This document shows, piece after piece, positions 38,191 to 52,337 of a stretch of DNA of 64,000 bases (position 1 is its first letter; every line of letters begins with the position of its first letter). The translations under genes were made by a program, and so were the position numbers. The notes under the pieces were generated by a model that saw only the letters and a program-made list of their open reading frames with translations, searched no databases and was not told the origin of the DNA. Location: positions 10,496,001-10,560,000 of the forward strand of contig NW_027488366.1 in NCBI RefSeq assembly GCF_051014445.1, in the 5' to 3' direction. Origin of the DNA: Colletes latitarsis (lineage: Eukaryota > Arthropoda > Insecta > Hymenoptera > Colletidae).

Positions 38191-39469
38191 CGCGAAAGTA
38201 TGAGCCTGATGAGGGCAAATCCCGGACCTATCCCAGACCTAACTTGCGTTATCCTCTAAAATATTGATCGAAACCAGGTTTAATTGAATGTTTCTGTGTG
38301 GTACCACATTACTATGTGATCCAAACCAGAAAATAACCCGGGATCTGTTCAACGAGTATGCGAAGTGTGCGAAAGTATGAGTCTGATGAGGGCAAATCCC
38401 AGACCTATCCCAGACCTAACTTGCGTTATCCTCTAAAATATTGATCGAAACCAGGTTTAATTGACTGTTTCAGCGTGGTACCACATTACTACGTGATACA
38501 ATGCAGAAACAGCCCAGGATCTAGCCATGAAGTATGAGAAATATGCGAAAGTATGAGCCTGATGAGGGCAAATCCTAGACGTAACCCAGACCTAACATGC
38601 GTTATCCTCTAAAATATTTATCAAGACCAGGTTTAATTGAATGTTTCAGTGTGGTACCACATTACTACGTGATCCAAACCAGACAAAAACCCAGGATCCG
38701 TTCAACAAGTATGTGAGGAATGCGAAAGTATGAGTCTGATGAGTGAAAATCCCAGGCCTAACCTAGACCTAACATGCGTTGTCCTCAAAAATATTGATCG
38801 AAACATGGTTTAATCGACTGTTTCAGTGTGGTACCACATTACTATGTGATCCAAACCAGTAAAAACCCCGGATCTGTTCAACGAGTATGTGAAGTGTGCG
38901 AAAGTATGAGTCTGATGAGGGCAAATCCCAGACCTATCCCAGACCTAACATGCGTTATCCTCTAAAATATTTATCAAGACCAGGTTTAATTGATTGTTTC
39001 AGTGTGGACCCACATTACTACGTGATCCAAACCAGAAAAAACCCAGGATCCGTTCAACAAGTATGTGAGGAATGCGAAAGTATGAGTCTGATGAGTGAAA
39101 ATCCCAGGCCTAACCTAGACCTAACATGCGTTGTCCTCAAAAATATTGATCGAAACCTGGTTTAATCGACTGTTTCAGTGTGGTGCCACATTACTATGTG
39201 ATCCAAACCAGTAAAAACCCCGGATCTGTTCAACGAGTATGTGAAGAATGCGAAAGTATGAGTCTGATGAGTGAAAATCCCAGGCCTAACCTAGACCTAA
39301 CATGCGTTATCCTAAAAAATATTGATCGAACCCTGGTTTAATCGACTGTTTCAGTGCGGTACCACATTACTATGTGATCCAAACCAGAAGATAACCCAGG
39401 ATCTGTTCAACGAGTATGTGAAGTGTGCGAAAGTATGAGTCTGATGAGCGCAAATCCCAGACCTATCCC

Positions 39470-42400
39470 AGACCTAACATGCGTTATCCTCTAAAATATT
39501 TATCAAGACCAGGTTTAATTGATTGTTTCAGTGTGGACCCACATAACTAAGTGATCCAAACCAGAAAAAACCCAGGATCCGTTCAACAAGTATGTGAAGA
39601 ATGCGAAAGTATGAGTCTGATGAATGAAAAAACCAGGCCTGACCTAGACCTAACATGCGTTATCCTCTAAAATATTGAGCGAAACCAGGTTTAATGGACT
39701 GTTTCAGTGTGGTACCACACTACTACGGGATCCAAACCAGAAAAAACACAGGATCTGTTCAACAAGTATGTGAAAAACGCGACAGTATGGGCCTGATGAG
39801 GGCAAATCCCAGACCTATCCCAGACCTAACTTGCGTTGTCCTCTAAAATATTGATGGAAACCAGGTTTAATTGACTGTTTCAGTGTTGTACTTCATTACT
39901 ACGTGATGCAATCCAGAAAAGCTCAGGATCTAGCCATCAAGTATGAGAAATATGCGAAAGAATGAGCCTGATGAGAGCAAATCCCAGACCTATCCCAGAC
40001 CTAACTTGCGTTGTCCTCTAAAACATTGATGGAAACCAGGTTTAATTGACTGTTTCAGTGTTGTACTTCATTACTACGTGATGCAATCCAGAAAAAGCTC
40101 AGGATCTAGCCATCAAGTATGAGAAATATGCGAAAGAATGAGCCTGATGAGAGCAAATCCCAGACCTATCCCAGACCTAACATGCGTTATCCTCAAAAAT
40201 ATTGTTCGAAACGTGGTTTAATCGACTGTTTCAGTGTGGTACCACATTACTATGTGATCCAAACCAGAAAATAACACAGGATCTGTTCAACGAGTATGTG
40301 AAGAAAGCGAAAGTATGAGTCTGATGAGGGCTAATCCCAGACCTATCCCAGACCTAACTTGCGATATCCTCTAAAATATTGATCGAAACCAGGTTTAATT
40401 GACTGTTTTATTGTGGTACCACACTACTACGGGATCCAAACCAGAAAAAACCCAGGATCTGTTCAACAAGTATGTGAAAAACGCGAAAGTATGAGCCCGT
40501 TGAGGGCAAATCCCAGACCTATCCCAGACCTAACATGCGTTATCCTCAAAAATATAGATCGAAACCTGGTTTAATCGACTGTTTCAGTGTGGTACCACAT
40601 TACTATGTGATCCAAAGCAGAAAATAACCCAGGACCTGTTCAACGAGTATGTGAAGTGTGCGAAAGTATGAGTCTGATGAGGGCAAATCCCATACCTATC
40701 CCAGACCTAACATGCGTTATCCTCTAAAATATTGATCCAAACCAGGTTTAATTGACTGTTTCAGTGTGGTCCCACATTACTACGTGATCCAAACCAGAAA
40801 AAACCCAGGATCCGTTCTACAAGTATGTGAAGAATGCGAAAGTGTAAGTCTGATGAGTGAGAATCCCAGGCCTAACCTAGACCTAACATGCGTTATCCTC
40901 AAAAATATTGATCGAAACCTGGTTTAATCGACTGTTTCAGTGTGGTACCACATTACTATGTGATCCAAACCAGAAAGTAACCCAGGATCTGTTCAACATG
41001 TATGTGAAAAACGCGAAAGTATGAGCCTGATGAGGGCGAATCCCAGACCTATGCCAGACCTAACTTGCGTTATCCTCTAAAATATTGATCGAAACCAGGT
41101 TTAATTGACTGTTTCAGCGTGGTACCACAGTACTACGTGATACATTCCAGAAACAGCCCAGGATCTAGCCATGAAGTATGAGAAATATGCGAAAGTATGA
41201 GCCTGATGAGGGCAAATCCTAGACCTAACCCAAACCTAACATGCGTTATCCTCTAAAATATTTATCAAGACCAGGTTTAATTGAATGTTTCAGTGTGGTG
41301 CCACTTTACTACGTGATCCAAAGCAGAAAAAACCGTCGATCAGGTCAACATGTATGTTAAAACTGCGAAAGTATGACCCTGATGAGGGCAAATCCCAGGA
41401 CTAACCTAGACCTAACTTGCGTTATCCTCTAAAATATTGATCCAAACCAGGTTTAATTCGCTGTTTCAGGGTGGTACCACATTACTACGTCATACAATCC
41501 AGAAACAGCCCAGGATCTAGCCATCAAGTATGAGAAATATGCGAAAGAATGAGCCTGATGAGAGCAAATCCCAGACCTAACCTAGACCTAACATGAATTA
41601 TTCTCTAAAATATTGATCGAAACCAGGTTTAATCGACTGCTTCAGTGTGGTACCACATTACTATGAGATCCAAACCAGAAAATAACGCAGGATCTGTTCA
41701 ACGAGTATGTGAAGAAAGCGAAAGTATGAGTCTGATGAGGGCTAATCCCAGACCTATCCCAGACCTAACTTGCGATATCCTCTAAAATATTGATCGAAGC
41801 CAGGTTTAATTGACTGTTTTATTGTGGTACCACACTACTACGGGATCCAAACCAGAAAAAACCCAGGATCTGTTCAACAAGTATGTGAAAAACGCGAAAG
41901 TATGAGCCTGATGAGGGCAAATCCCAGACCTATCCCAGACCTAACATGCGTTATCCTCAAAAATATAGATCGAAACCTGGTTTAATCGACTGTTTCAGTG
42001 TGGTACCACATTACTATGTGATCCAAACCAGAAAATAACCCAGGACCTGTTCAACGAGTATGTGAAGTGTGCGAAAGTATGAGTCTGATGAGGGCAAATC
42101 CCATACCTATCCCAGACCTAACATGCGTTATCCTCTAAAATATTGATCCAAACCAGGTTTAATTGACTGTTTCAGTGTGGTCCCACATTACTACGTGATC
42201 CAAACCAGAAAAAACCCAGGATCCGTTCTACAAGTATGTGAAGAATGCGAAAGTATGAGTCTGATGAGTGAGAATCCCAGGCCTAACCTAGACCTAACAT
42301 GCGTTATCCTCAAAAATATTGATCGAAACCTGGTTTAATCGACTGTTTCAGTGTGGTACCACATTACTATGTGATCCAAACCAGAAAGTAACCCAGGATC

Positions 42401-44229
42401 TGTTCAACGAGTATGTGAAGTGTACGAAAGTATGAGTCTGATGAGGTCAAATCCCAGACCAATCCCAGACTTAACTTGCGTTATCCTCTAAAATATTGAT
42501 CGAAACCAGGTTTAATCGACTGTTTCAGTGTGGTACCACATTACTACGTGATCCAAACTAGAAAAAACCCAGGATCAGTTCAACAAGTATGAGAAGAATG
42601 CGAAAGTATGAGTCTGATGAGTGCTAATCCCAGGGCTAACCTAGCCCTAACATGCGTTATCCTCTAAAATATTGATCCAAACCAGGTTTAATGGACTGTT
42701 TCAGTGTGGTACCACACTACTACGTGATACAAACCAGAAAAAACCCAGGATATGTTCAACAAGTATGTGAAAAACGCGAAAGTATGAGCCTGATGAGGGC
42801 GAATCCCAGACCTATGCCAGACCTAACTTGCGTTATCCTCTAAAATATTGATCGAAACCAGGTTTAATTGACTGTTTCAGCGTGGTACCACAGTACTACG
42901 TGATACAATCCAGAAACAGCCCAGGATCTAGCCATGAAGTATGAGAAATATGCGAAAGTATGAGCCTGATGAGGGCAAATCCTAGACCTAACCCAAACCT
43001 AACATGCGTTATCCTCTAAAATATTTATCAAGACCAGGTTTAATTGAATGTTTCAGTGTGGTGCCACTTTACTACGTGATCCAAAGCAGAAAAAACCGTC
43101 GATCAGGTCAACATGTATGTTAAAACTGCGAAAGTATGACCCTGATGAGGGCAAATCCCAGGACTACCCTAGACCTAACTTGCGTTATCCTCTAAAATAT
43201 TGATCGAAACCAGGTTTAATTCGCTGTTTCAGGGTGGTACCACATTACTACGTCATACATTCCAGAAACAGCCCAGGATCTAGCCATCAAGTATGAGAAA
43301 TATGCGAAAGAATGAGCCTGATGAGAGCAAATCGCAGACCTAACCTAGACCTAACATGAATTATTCTCTAAAATATTGATCGAAACCAGGTTTAATCGAC
43401 TGCTTCAGTGTGGTACCACATTACTATGTGATCCAAACCAGAAAATAACCCAGGATCTGTTCAACGAGTATGTGAAGTGTGCGAAAGTATGAGTCTGATG
43501 AGGTCAAATCCCAGACCTATCCCAGACCTAACTTGCGTTGTCCTCTAAGATATTGATGGAAACCAGGTTTAATTGACTGTTTCAGTGTTGTACTTCATTA
43601 CTACGTGATGCAATCCAGAAAAAGCCCAGGATCTAGCCATCAAGTATGAGAAATATGCGAAAGAACGAGCCTGATGAGAGCAAATCCCAGACCTAACCTA
43701 GACCTAACATGAATTATTCTCTAAAATATTGATCGAAACCAGGTTTAATCGACTGCTTCAGTGTGGTACCACATTACTATGTGATCCAAACCAGAAAATA
43801 ACCCAGGATCTGTTCAACGAGTATGTGAAGTTTGCGAAAGTATGAGTCTGATGAGGTCAAATCCCAGACCTATCCCAAACCTAACTATGAGTTATCCTCT
43901 AAAATATTGATCATAACCAGGTTTAATCGACTGTTTCAGTGTGGTACCACATTACTACGTGATCCAAACCAGAAAAAACCCAGGATCCGTTCAACAAGTA
44001 TGTGAAAAACGCGACAGTATGGGCCTGATGAGGGCAAATCCCAGACCTATCCCAGACCTAACTTGCGTTGTCCTCTAAAATATTGATGGAAACCAGGTTT
44101 AATTGACTGTTTCAGTGTTGTACTTCATTACTACGTGATGCAATCCAGAAAAAGCCCAGGATCTAGCCATCAAGTATGAGAAATATGCGAAAGAACGAGC
44201 CTGATGAGAGCAAATCCCAGACCTAACCT
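39470..44229. repeat. HOR block E, copy 1 (27 monomers, 4,760 bp)
   Basis: First of four copies. ACATAACTAAGTGATCC at 39,541 recurs at 44,301, and GACAGTATGGGCC at 39,781 recurs at 44,541 (offset 4,760). After about 41,712 the offset to copy 2 becomes 5,288, so this copy has three monomers fewer between about 40.7 and 41.0 kb. The first part, up to about 40.98 kb, also matches copy 4 at +12,868. Confidence 0.85.
40157..40178. repeat. 11-bp direct duplication within the monomer
   Basis: ATCCCAGACCT occurs twice in direct succession (40,157-40,167 and 40,168-40,178), followed by AAC. Other monomers show diverged forms of the same duplication: AATCCCAGGCCT then AACCTAGACCT, or ATCCTAGACCT then AACCCAGACCT. 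It is present at the tail of essentially every monomer and carries two or three CCTAA/CCTAG words. Confidence 0.88.
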
Positions 44230-47200
44230 AGACCTAACATGCGTTATCCTCTAAAATATTTATCAAGACCAGGTTTAATTGATTGTTTCAGTGTGGACCC
44301 ACATAACTAAGTGATCCAAACCAGAAAAAACCCAGGATCCGTTCAACAAGTATGTGAAGAATGCGAAAGTATGAGTCTGATGAATGAAAAAACCAGGCCT
44401 GACCTAGACCTAACATGCGTTATCCTCTAAAATATTGAGCGAAACCAGGTTTAATGGACTGTTTCAGTGTGGTACCATACTACTACGGGATCCAAACCAG
44501 AAAAAACACAGGATCTGTTCAACAAGTATGTGAAAAACGCGACAGTATGGGCCTGATGAGGGCAAATCCCAGACCTATCCCAGACCTAACTTGCGTTGTC
44601 CTCTAAAATATTGATGGAAACCAGGTTTAATTGACTGTTTCAGTGTTGTACTTCATTACTACGTGATGCAATTCAGAAAAGCTCAGGATCTAGCCATCAA
44701 GTATGAGAAATATGCGAAAGAATGAGCCTGATGAGAGCAAATCCCAGACCTATCCCAGACCTAACTTGCGTTGTCCTCTAAAACATTGATGGAAACCAGG
44801 TTTAATTGACTGTTTCAGTGTTGTACTTCATTACTACGTGATGCAATCCAGAAAAAGCTCAGGATCTAGCCATCAAGTATGAGAAATATGCGAAAGAATG
44901 AGCCTGATGAGAGCAAATCCCAGACCTATCCCAGACCTAACATGCGTTATCCTCAAAAATATTGTTCGAAACCTGGTTTAATCGACTGTTTCAGTGTGGT
45001 ACCACATTACTATGTGATCCAAACCAGAAAATAACACAGGATCTGTTCAACGAGTATGTGAAGAAAGCGAAAGTATGAGTCTGATGAGGGCTAATCCCAG
45101 ACATATCCCAGACCTAACTTGCGATATCCTCTAAAATATTGATCGAAACCAGGTTTAATTGACTGTTTTATTGTGGTACCACACTACTACGGGATCCAAA
45201 CCAGAAAAAACCCAGGATCTGTTCAACAAGTATGTGAAAAACGCGAAAGTATGAGCCTGATGAGGGCAAATCCCAGACCTATCCCAGACCTAACATGCGT
45301 TATCCTCAAAAATATAGATCGAAACCTGGTTTAATCGACTGTTTCAGTGTGGTACCACATTACTATGTGATCCAAACCAGAAAATAACCCAGGACCTGTT
45401 CAACGAGTATGTGAAGTGTGCGAAAGTATGAGTCTGATGAGGGCTAATCCCATACCTATCCCAGACTTAACTTGCGTTATCCTCTAAAATATTGATCGAA
45501 ACCAGGTTTAATCGACTGTTTCAGTGTGGTACCACATTACTACGTGATCCAAACCAGAAAAAACCCAGGATCAGTTCAACAAGTATGAGAAGAATGCGAA
45601 AGTATGAGTCTGATGAGTGCAAATCCCAGGGCTAACCTAGCCCTAACATGCGTTATCCTCTAAAATCTTGATCCAAACCAGGTTTAATGGACTGTTTCAG
45701 TGTGGTACCACACTACTACGTGATACAAACCAGAAAAAACCCAGGATCTGTTCAACATGTATGTGAAAAACGCGAAAGTATGAGCCTGATGAGGGCGAAT
45801 CCCAGACCTATGCCAGACCTAACTTGCGTTATCCTCTAAAATATTGATCGAAACCAGGTTTAATTGACTGTTTCAGCGTGGTACCACAGTACTACGTGAT
45901 ACATTCCAGAAACAGCCCAGGATCTAGCCATGAAGTATGAGAAATATGCGAAAGTATGAGCCTGATGAGGGCAAATCCTAGACCTAACCCAAACCTAACA
46001 TGCGTTATCCTCTAAAATATTTATCAAGACCAGGTTTAATTGAATGTTTCAGTGTGGTGCCACTTTACTACGTGATCCAAAGCAGAAAAAACCGTCGATC
46101 AGGTCAACATGTATGTTAAAACTGCGAAAGTATGACCCTGATGAGGGCAAATCCCAGGACTAACCTAGACTTAACTTGCGTTATCCTCTAAAATATTGAT
46201 CGAAACCAGGTTTAATTCGCTGTTTCAGGGTGGTACCACATTACTACGTCATACAATCCAGAAACAGCCCAGGATCTAGCCATCAAGTATGAGAAATATG
46301 CGAAAGAATGAGCCTGATGAGAGCAAATCCCAGACCTAACCTAGACCTAACATGAATTATTCTCTAAAATATTGATCGAAACCAGGTTTAATCGACTGCT
46401 TCAGTGTGGTACCACATTACTATGTGATCCAAACCAGAAAATAACCCAGGATCTGTTCAACGAGTATGTGAAGTGTGCGAAAGTATGAGTCTGATGAGGT
46501 CAAATCCCAGACCTATCCCAGACCTAACTTGCGTTGTCCTCTAAGATATTGATGGAAACCAGGTTTAATTGACTGTTTCAGTGTTGTACTTCATTACTAC
46601 GTGATGCAATCCAGAAAAAGCCCAGGATCCAGCCATCAAGTATGAGAAATATGCGAAAGAATGAGCCTGATGAGAGCAAATCCCAGACCTATCCCAGACC
46701 TAACTTGCGTTGTCCTCTAAAACATTGATGGAAACCAGGTTTAATTGACTGTTTCAGTGTTGTACTTCATTACTACGTGATGCAATCCAGAAAAAGTTCA
46801 GGATCTAGCCATCAAGTATGAGAAATATGCGAAAGAATGAGCCTGATGAGAGCAAATCCCAGACCTAACCTAGACCTAACATGAATTATTCTCTAAAATA
46901 TTGATCGAAACCAGGTTTAATCGACTGCTTCAGTGTGGTACCACGTTACTATGTGATCCAAACCAGAAAATAACGCAGGATCTGTTCAACGAGTATGTGA
47001 AGAAAGCGAAAGTATGAGTCTGATGAGGGCTAATCCCAGACCTATCCCAGACCTAACTTGCGATATCCTCTAAAATATTGATCGAAGCCAGGTTTAATTG
47101 ACTGTTTTATTGTGGTACCACACTACTACGGGATCCAAACCAGAAAAAACCCAGGATCTGTTCAACAAGTATGTGAAAAACGCGAAAGTATGAGCCTGAT

Positions 47201-49517
47201 GAGGGCAAATCCCAGACCTATCCCAGACCTAACATGCGTTATCCTCAAAAATATAGATCGAAACCTGGTTTAATCGACTGTTTCAGTGTGGTACCACATT
47301 ACTATGTGATCCAAACCAGAAAATAACCCAGGACCTGTTCAACGAGTATGTGAAGTGTGCGAAAGTATGAGTCTGATGAGGGCAAATCCCATACCTATCC
47401 CAGACCTAACATGCGTTATCCTCTAAAATATTGATCCAAACCAGGTTTAATTGACTGTTTCAGTATGGTCCCACATTACTACGTGATCCAAACCAGAAAA
47501 AACCCAGGATCCGTTCTACAAGTATGTGAAGAATGCGAAAGTATGAGTCTGATGAGTGAGAATCCCAGGCCTAACCTAGACCTAACATGCGTTATCCTCA
47601 AAAATATTGATCGAAACCTGGTTTAATCGACTGTTTCAGTGTGGTACCACATTACTATGTGATCCAAACCAGAAAGTAACCCAGGATCTGTTCAACGAGT
47701 ATGTGAAGTGTACGAAAGTATGAGTCTGATGAGGTCAAATCCCAGACCAATCCCAGACTTAACTTGCGTTATCCTCTAAAATATTGATCGAAACCAGGTT
47801 TAATCGACTGTTTCAGTGTGGTACCACATTACTACGTGATCCAAACTAGAAAAAACCCAGGATCAGTTCAACAAGTATGAGAAGAATGCGAAAGTATGAG
47901 TCTGATGAGTGCAAATCCCAGAGCTAACCTAGCCCTAACATGCGTTATCCTCTAAAATATTGATCCAAACCAGGTTTAATGGACTGTTTCAGTGTGGTAC
48001 CACACTACTACGTGATACAAACCAGAAAAAACCCAGGATCTGTTCAACGAGTATGTGAAAAACGCGAAAGTATGAGCCTGATGAGGGCGAATCCCAGACC
48101 TATGCCAGACCTAACTTGCGTTATCTTCTAAAATATTGATCGAAACCAGGTTTAATTGACTGTTTCAGCGTGGTACCACAGTACTACGTGATACAATCCA
48201 GAAACAGCCCAGGATCTAGCCATGAAGTATGAGAAATATGCGAAAGTATGAGCCTGATGAGGGCAAATCCTAGACCTGACCCAAACCTAACATGCGTTAT
48301 CCTCTAAAATATTTATCAAGACCAGGTTTAATTGAATGTTTCAGTGTGGTGCCACTTTACTACGTGATCCAAAGCAGAAAAAACCGTCGATCAGGTCAAC
48401 ATGTATGTTAAAACTGCGAAAGTATGACCCTGATGAGGGCAAATCCCAGGACTACCCTAGACCTAACTTGCGTTATCCTCTAAAATATTGATCGAAACCA
48501 GGTTTAATTCGCTGTTTCAGGGTGGTACCACATTACTACGTCATACATTCCAGAAACAGCCCAGGATCTAGCCATCCAGTATGAGAAATTTGCGAAAGAA
48601 TGAGCCTGATGAGAGCAAATCCCAGACCTAACCTAGACCTAACATGAATTATTCTCTAAAATATTGATCGAAACCAGGTTTAATCGACTGCTTCAGTGTG
48701 GTACCACATTACTATGTGATCCAAACCAGAAAATAACCCAGGATCTGTTCAACGAGTATGTGAAGTGTGCGAAAGTATGAGTCTGATGAGGTCAAATCCC
48801 AGACCTATCCCAGACCTAACTTGCGTTGTCCTCTAAGATATTGATGGAAACCAGGTTTAATTGACTGTTTCAGTGTTGTACTTCATTACTACGTGATGCA
48901 ATCCAGAAAAAGCCCAGGATCTAGCCATCAAGTATGAGAAATATGCGAAAGAACGAGCCTGATGAGAGCAAATCCCAGACCTAACCTAGACCTAACATGA
49001 ATTATTCTCTAAAATATTGATCGAAACCAGGTTTAATCGACTGCTTCAGTGTGGTACCACATTACTATGTGATCCAAACCAGAAAATAACCCAGGATCTG
49101 TTCAACGAGTATGTGAAGTTTGCGAAAGTATGAGTCTGATGAGGTCAAATCCCAGACCTATCCCAAACCTAACTATGAGTTATCCTCTAAAATATTGATC
49201 ATAACCAGGTTTAATCGACTGTTTCAGTGTGGTACCACATTACTACGTGATCCAAACCAGAAAAAACCCAGGATCCGTTCAACAAGTATGTGAAAAACGC
49301 GACAGTATGGGCCTGATGAGGGCAAATCCCAGACCTATCCCAGACCTAACTTGCGTTGTCCTCTAAAATATTGATGGAAACCAGGTTTAATTGACTGTTT
49401 CAGTGTTGTACTTCATTACTACGTGATGCAATCCAGAAAAAGCCCAGGATCTAGCCATCAAGTATGAGAAATATGCGAAAGAACGAGCCTGATGAGAGCA
49501 AATTCCAGACCTAACCT
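44230..49517. repeat. HOR block E, copy 2 (30 monomers, 5,288 bp)
   Basis: The longest copy of the block E unit. AAGAAAGCGA lies at 45,061 and 47,000 here and at 41,712 (minus 5,288) and 50,349 (plus 5,288) in the neighbours; AGGACTACCC at 43,160 recurs at 48,448, also 5,288. The unit contains two related halves: the CGTCGATCAGGTCAAC-class monomer occurs near 46,095 and 48,387, and GACTGTTTTATTGTGG occurs near 45,162 and 47,101. Confidence 0.87.
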
Positions 49518-52337
49518 AGACCTAACATGCGTTATCCTCTAAAATATTTATCAAGACCAGGTTTAATTGATTGTTTCAGTGTGGACCCACATAACTAAGT
49601 GATCCAAACCAGAAAAAACCCAGGATCCGTTCAACAAGTATGTGAAGAATGCGAAAGTATGAGTCTGATGAATGAAAAAACCAGGCCTGACCTAGACCTA
49701 ACACGCGTTATCCTCTAAAATATTGAGCGAAACCAGGTTTAATGGACTGTTTCAGTGTGGTACCACACTACTACGGGATCCAAACCAGAAAAAACACAGG
49801 ATCTGTTCAACAAGTATGTGAAAAACGCGACAGTATGGGCCTGATGAGGGCAAATCCCAGACCTATCCCAGACCTAACTTGCGTTGTCCTCTAAAATATT
49901 GATGGAAACCAGGTTTAATTGACTATTTCAGTGTTGTACTTCATTACTACGTGATGCAATTCAGAAAAGCTCAGGATCTAGCCATCAAGTATGAGAAATA
50001 TGCGAAAGAATGAGCCTGATGAGAGCAAATCCCAGACCTATCCCAGACCTAACTTGCGTTGTCCTCTAAAACATTGATGGAAACCAGGTTTAATTGACTG
50101 TTTCAGTGTTGTACTTCATTACTACGTGATGCAATCCAGAAAAAGCTCAGGATCTAGCCATCAAGTATGAGAAATATGCGAAAGAATGAGCCTGATGAGA
50201 GCAAATCCCAGACCTATCCCAGACCTAACATGCGTTATCCTCAAAAATATTGTTCGAAACCTGGTTTAATCGACTGTTTCAGTGTGGTACCACATTACTA
50301 TGTGATCCAAACCAGAAAATAACACAGGATCTGTTCAACGAGTATGTGAAGAAAGCGAAAGTATGAGTCTGATGAGGGCTAATCCCAGACATATCCCAGA
50401 CCTAACTTGCGATATCCTCTAAAATATTGATCGAAACCAGGTTTAATTGACTGTTTTATTGTGGTACCACACTACTACGGGATCCAAACCAGAAAAAACC
50501 CAGGATCTGTTCAACAAGTATGTGAAAAACGCGAAAGTATGAGCCTCATGAGGGCAAATCCCAGACCTATCCCAGACCTAACATGCGTTATCCTCAAAAA
50601 TATAGATCGAAACCTGGTTTAATCGACTGTTTCAGTGTGGTACCACATTACTATGTGATCCAAACCAGAAAATAACCCAGGACCTGTTCAACGAGTATGT
50701 GAAGTGTGCGAAAGTATGAGTCTGATGAGGGCTAATCCCATACCTATCCCAGACTTAACTTGCGTTATCCTCTAAAATATTGATCGAAACCAGGTTTAAT
50801 CGACTGTTTCAGTGTGGTACCACATTACTACGTGATCCAAACCAGAAAAAACCCAGGATCAGTTCAACAAGTATGAGAAGAATGCGAAAGTATGAGTCTG
50901 ATGAGTGCAAATCCCAGGGCTAACCTAGCCCTAACATGCGTTATCCTCTAAAATATTGATCCAAACCAGGTTTAATGGACTGTTTCAGTGTGGTACCACA
51001 CTACTACGTGATACAAACCAGAAAAAACCCAGGATCTGTTCAACGAGTATGTGAAAAACGCGAAAGTATGAGCCTGATGAGGGCGAATCCCAGACCTATG
51101 CCAGACCTAACTTGCGTTATCTTCTAAAATATTGATCGAAACCAGGTTTAATTGACTGTTTCAGCGTGGTACCACAGTACTACGTGATACAATCCAGAAA
51201 CAGCCCAGGATCTAGCCATGAAGTATGAGAAATATGCGAAAGTATGAGCCTGATGAGGGCAAATCCTAGACCTGACCCAAACCTAACATGCGTTATCCTC
51301 TAAAATATTTATCAAGACCAGGTTTAATTGAATGTTTCAGTGTGGTGCCACTTTACTACGTGATCCAAAGCAGAAAAAACCGTCGATCAGGTCAACATGT
51401 ATGTTAAAACTGCGAAAGTATGACCCTGATGAGGGCAAATCCCAGGACTACCCTAGACCTAACTTGCGTTATCCTCTAAAATATTGATCGAAACCAGGTT
51501 TAATTCGCTGTTTCAGGGTGGTACCACATTACTACGTCATACAATCCAGAAACAGCCCAGGATCTAGCCATCAAGTATGAGAAATATGCGAAAGAATGAG
51601 CCTGATGAGAGCAAATCCCAGACCTAACCTAGACCTAACATGAATTATTCTCTAAAATATTGATCGAAACCAGGTTTAATCGACTGCTTCAGTGTGGTAC
51701 CACATTACTATGTGATCCAAACCAGAAAATAACCCAGGATCTGTTCAACGAGTATGTGAAGTGTGCGAAAGTATGAGTCTGATGAGGGCTAATCCCAGAC
51801 CTATCCCAGACCTAACTTGCGTTATCCTCTAAAATATTGATCGAAACCAGGTTTAATTGAATGTTTCTGTGTGGTACCACATTACTATGTGATCCAAACC
51901 AGAAAATAACCCGGGATCTGTTCAACGAGTATGCGAAGTGTGCGAAAGTATGAGTCTGATGAGGGCAAATCCCAGGCCTAACCTAGACCTAACATGCGTT
52001 ATCCTCAAAAATATTGATCGAAACCTGGTTTAGTCGACTGTTTGAGTGTAGTATCACACTACTACGTGACCCAAACCAGAAAAAACCCAGGATCTGTTCA
52101 ACGAGTATGTGAAAAACGCGAAAGTATGAGCCTGATGTGGGCAAATCCCGGACCTATCCCAGACCTAACTTGCGTTATCCTCTAAAATATTTATCAAGAC
52201 CAGGTTTAATTGAATGTTTCAGTGTGGTACCACATTACTACGTGATCCGAACCAGACAAAAACCCAGGATCTGTTCAACGAGTATGTGAAGTGTGCGAAA
52301 GTATGAGTCTGATGAGCGCAAATCCCAGACCTATCCC
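49518..52337. repeat. HOR block E, copy 3 (16 monomers, 2,820 bp, rearranged end)
   Basis: Follows copy 2 at +5,288 (44,301 to 49,589; 46,156 to 51,444) until about 51,785. It then switches to monomers typical of 37.5-39.4 kb: GTTTCTGTGTGGTACC with AACCCGGGATCTG near 51,865 (as at 38,290), then GTTTAGTCGACTGTTTGAG near 52,030 (as at 38,101), then ACCAGACAAAAACCC near 52,250. These two markers are in the opposite order to block D, so the junction is a rearranged one. Confidence 0.8.

Larger units (their letters stand above)
31431..39469. repeat. HOR block D, mosaic of partial duplications
   Basis: About 45 monomers with several overlapping local periods. At the large scale, 30,921 (CAATGCAGAA) matches 38,499 and 31,318 matches 38,896 (offset 7,578). 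From 31,601 (TGCGGTACCA) to 39,355 the offset is 7,754, one monomer more, so a 43-44 monomer unit connects the end of block C to the start of block E. Inside it are a 9-monomer and a 6-monomer duplication, listed separately. The rest, 35.0-36.5 and 38.2-39.4 kb, is a patchwork of classes seen in block C. Confidence 0.7.

Noticed and set aside
51785..52337. Possible assembly error at the reordered junction
   Set aside because: The swapped marker order could be a mis-join, but all local monomers are intact and in register, so I kept it as a biological rearrangement to be checked with reads.
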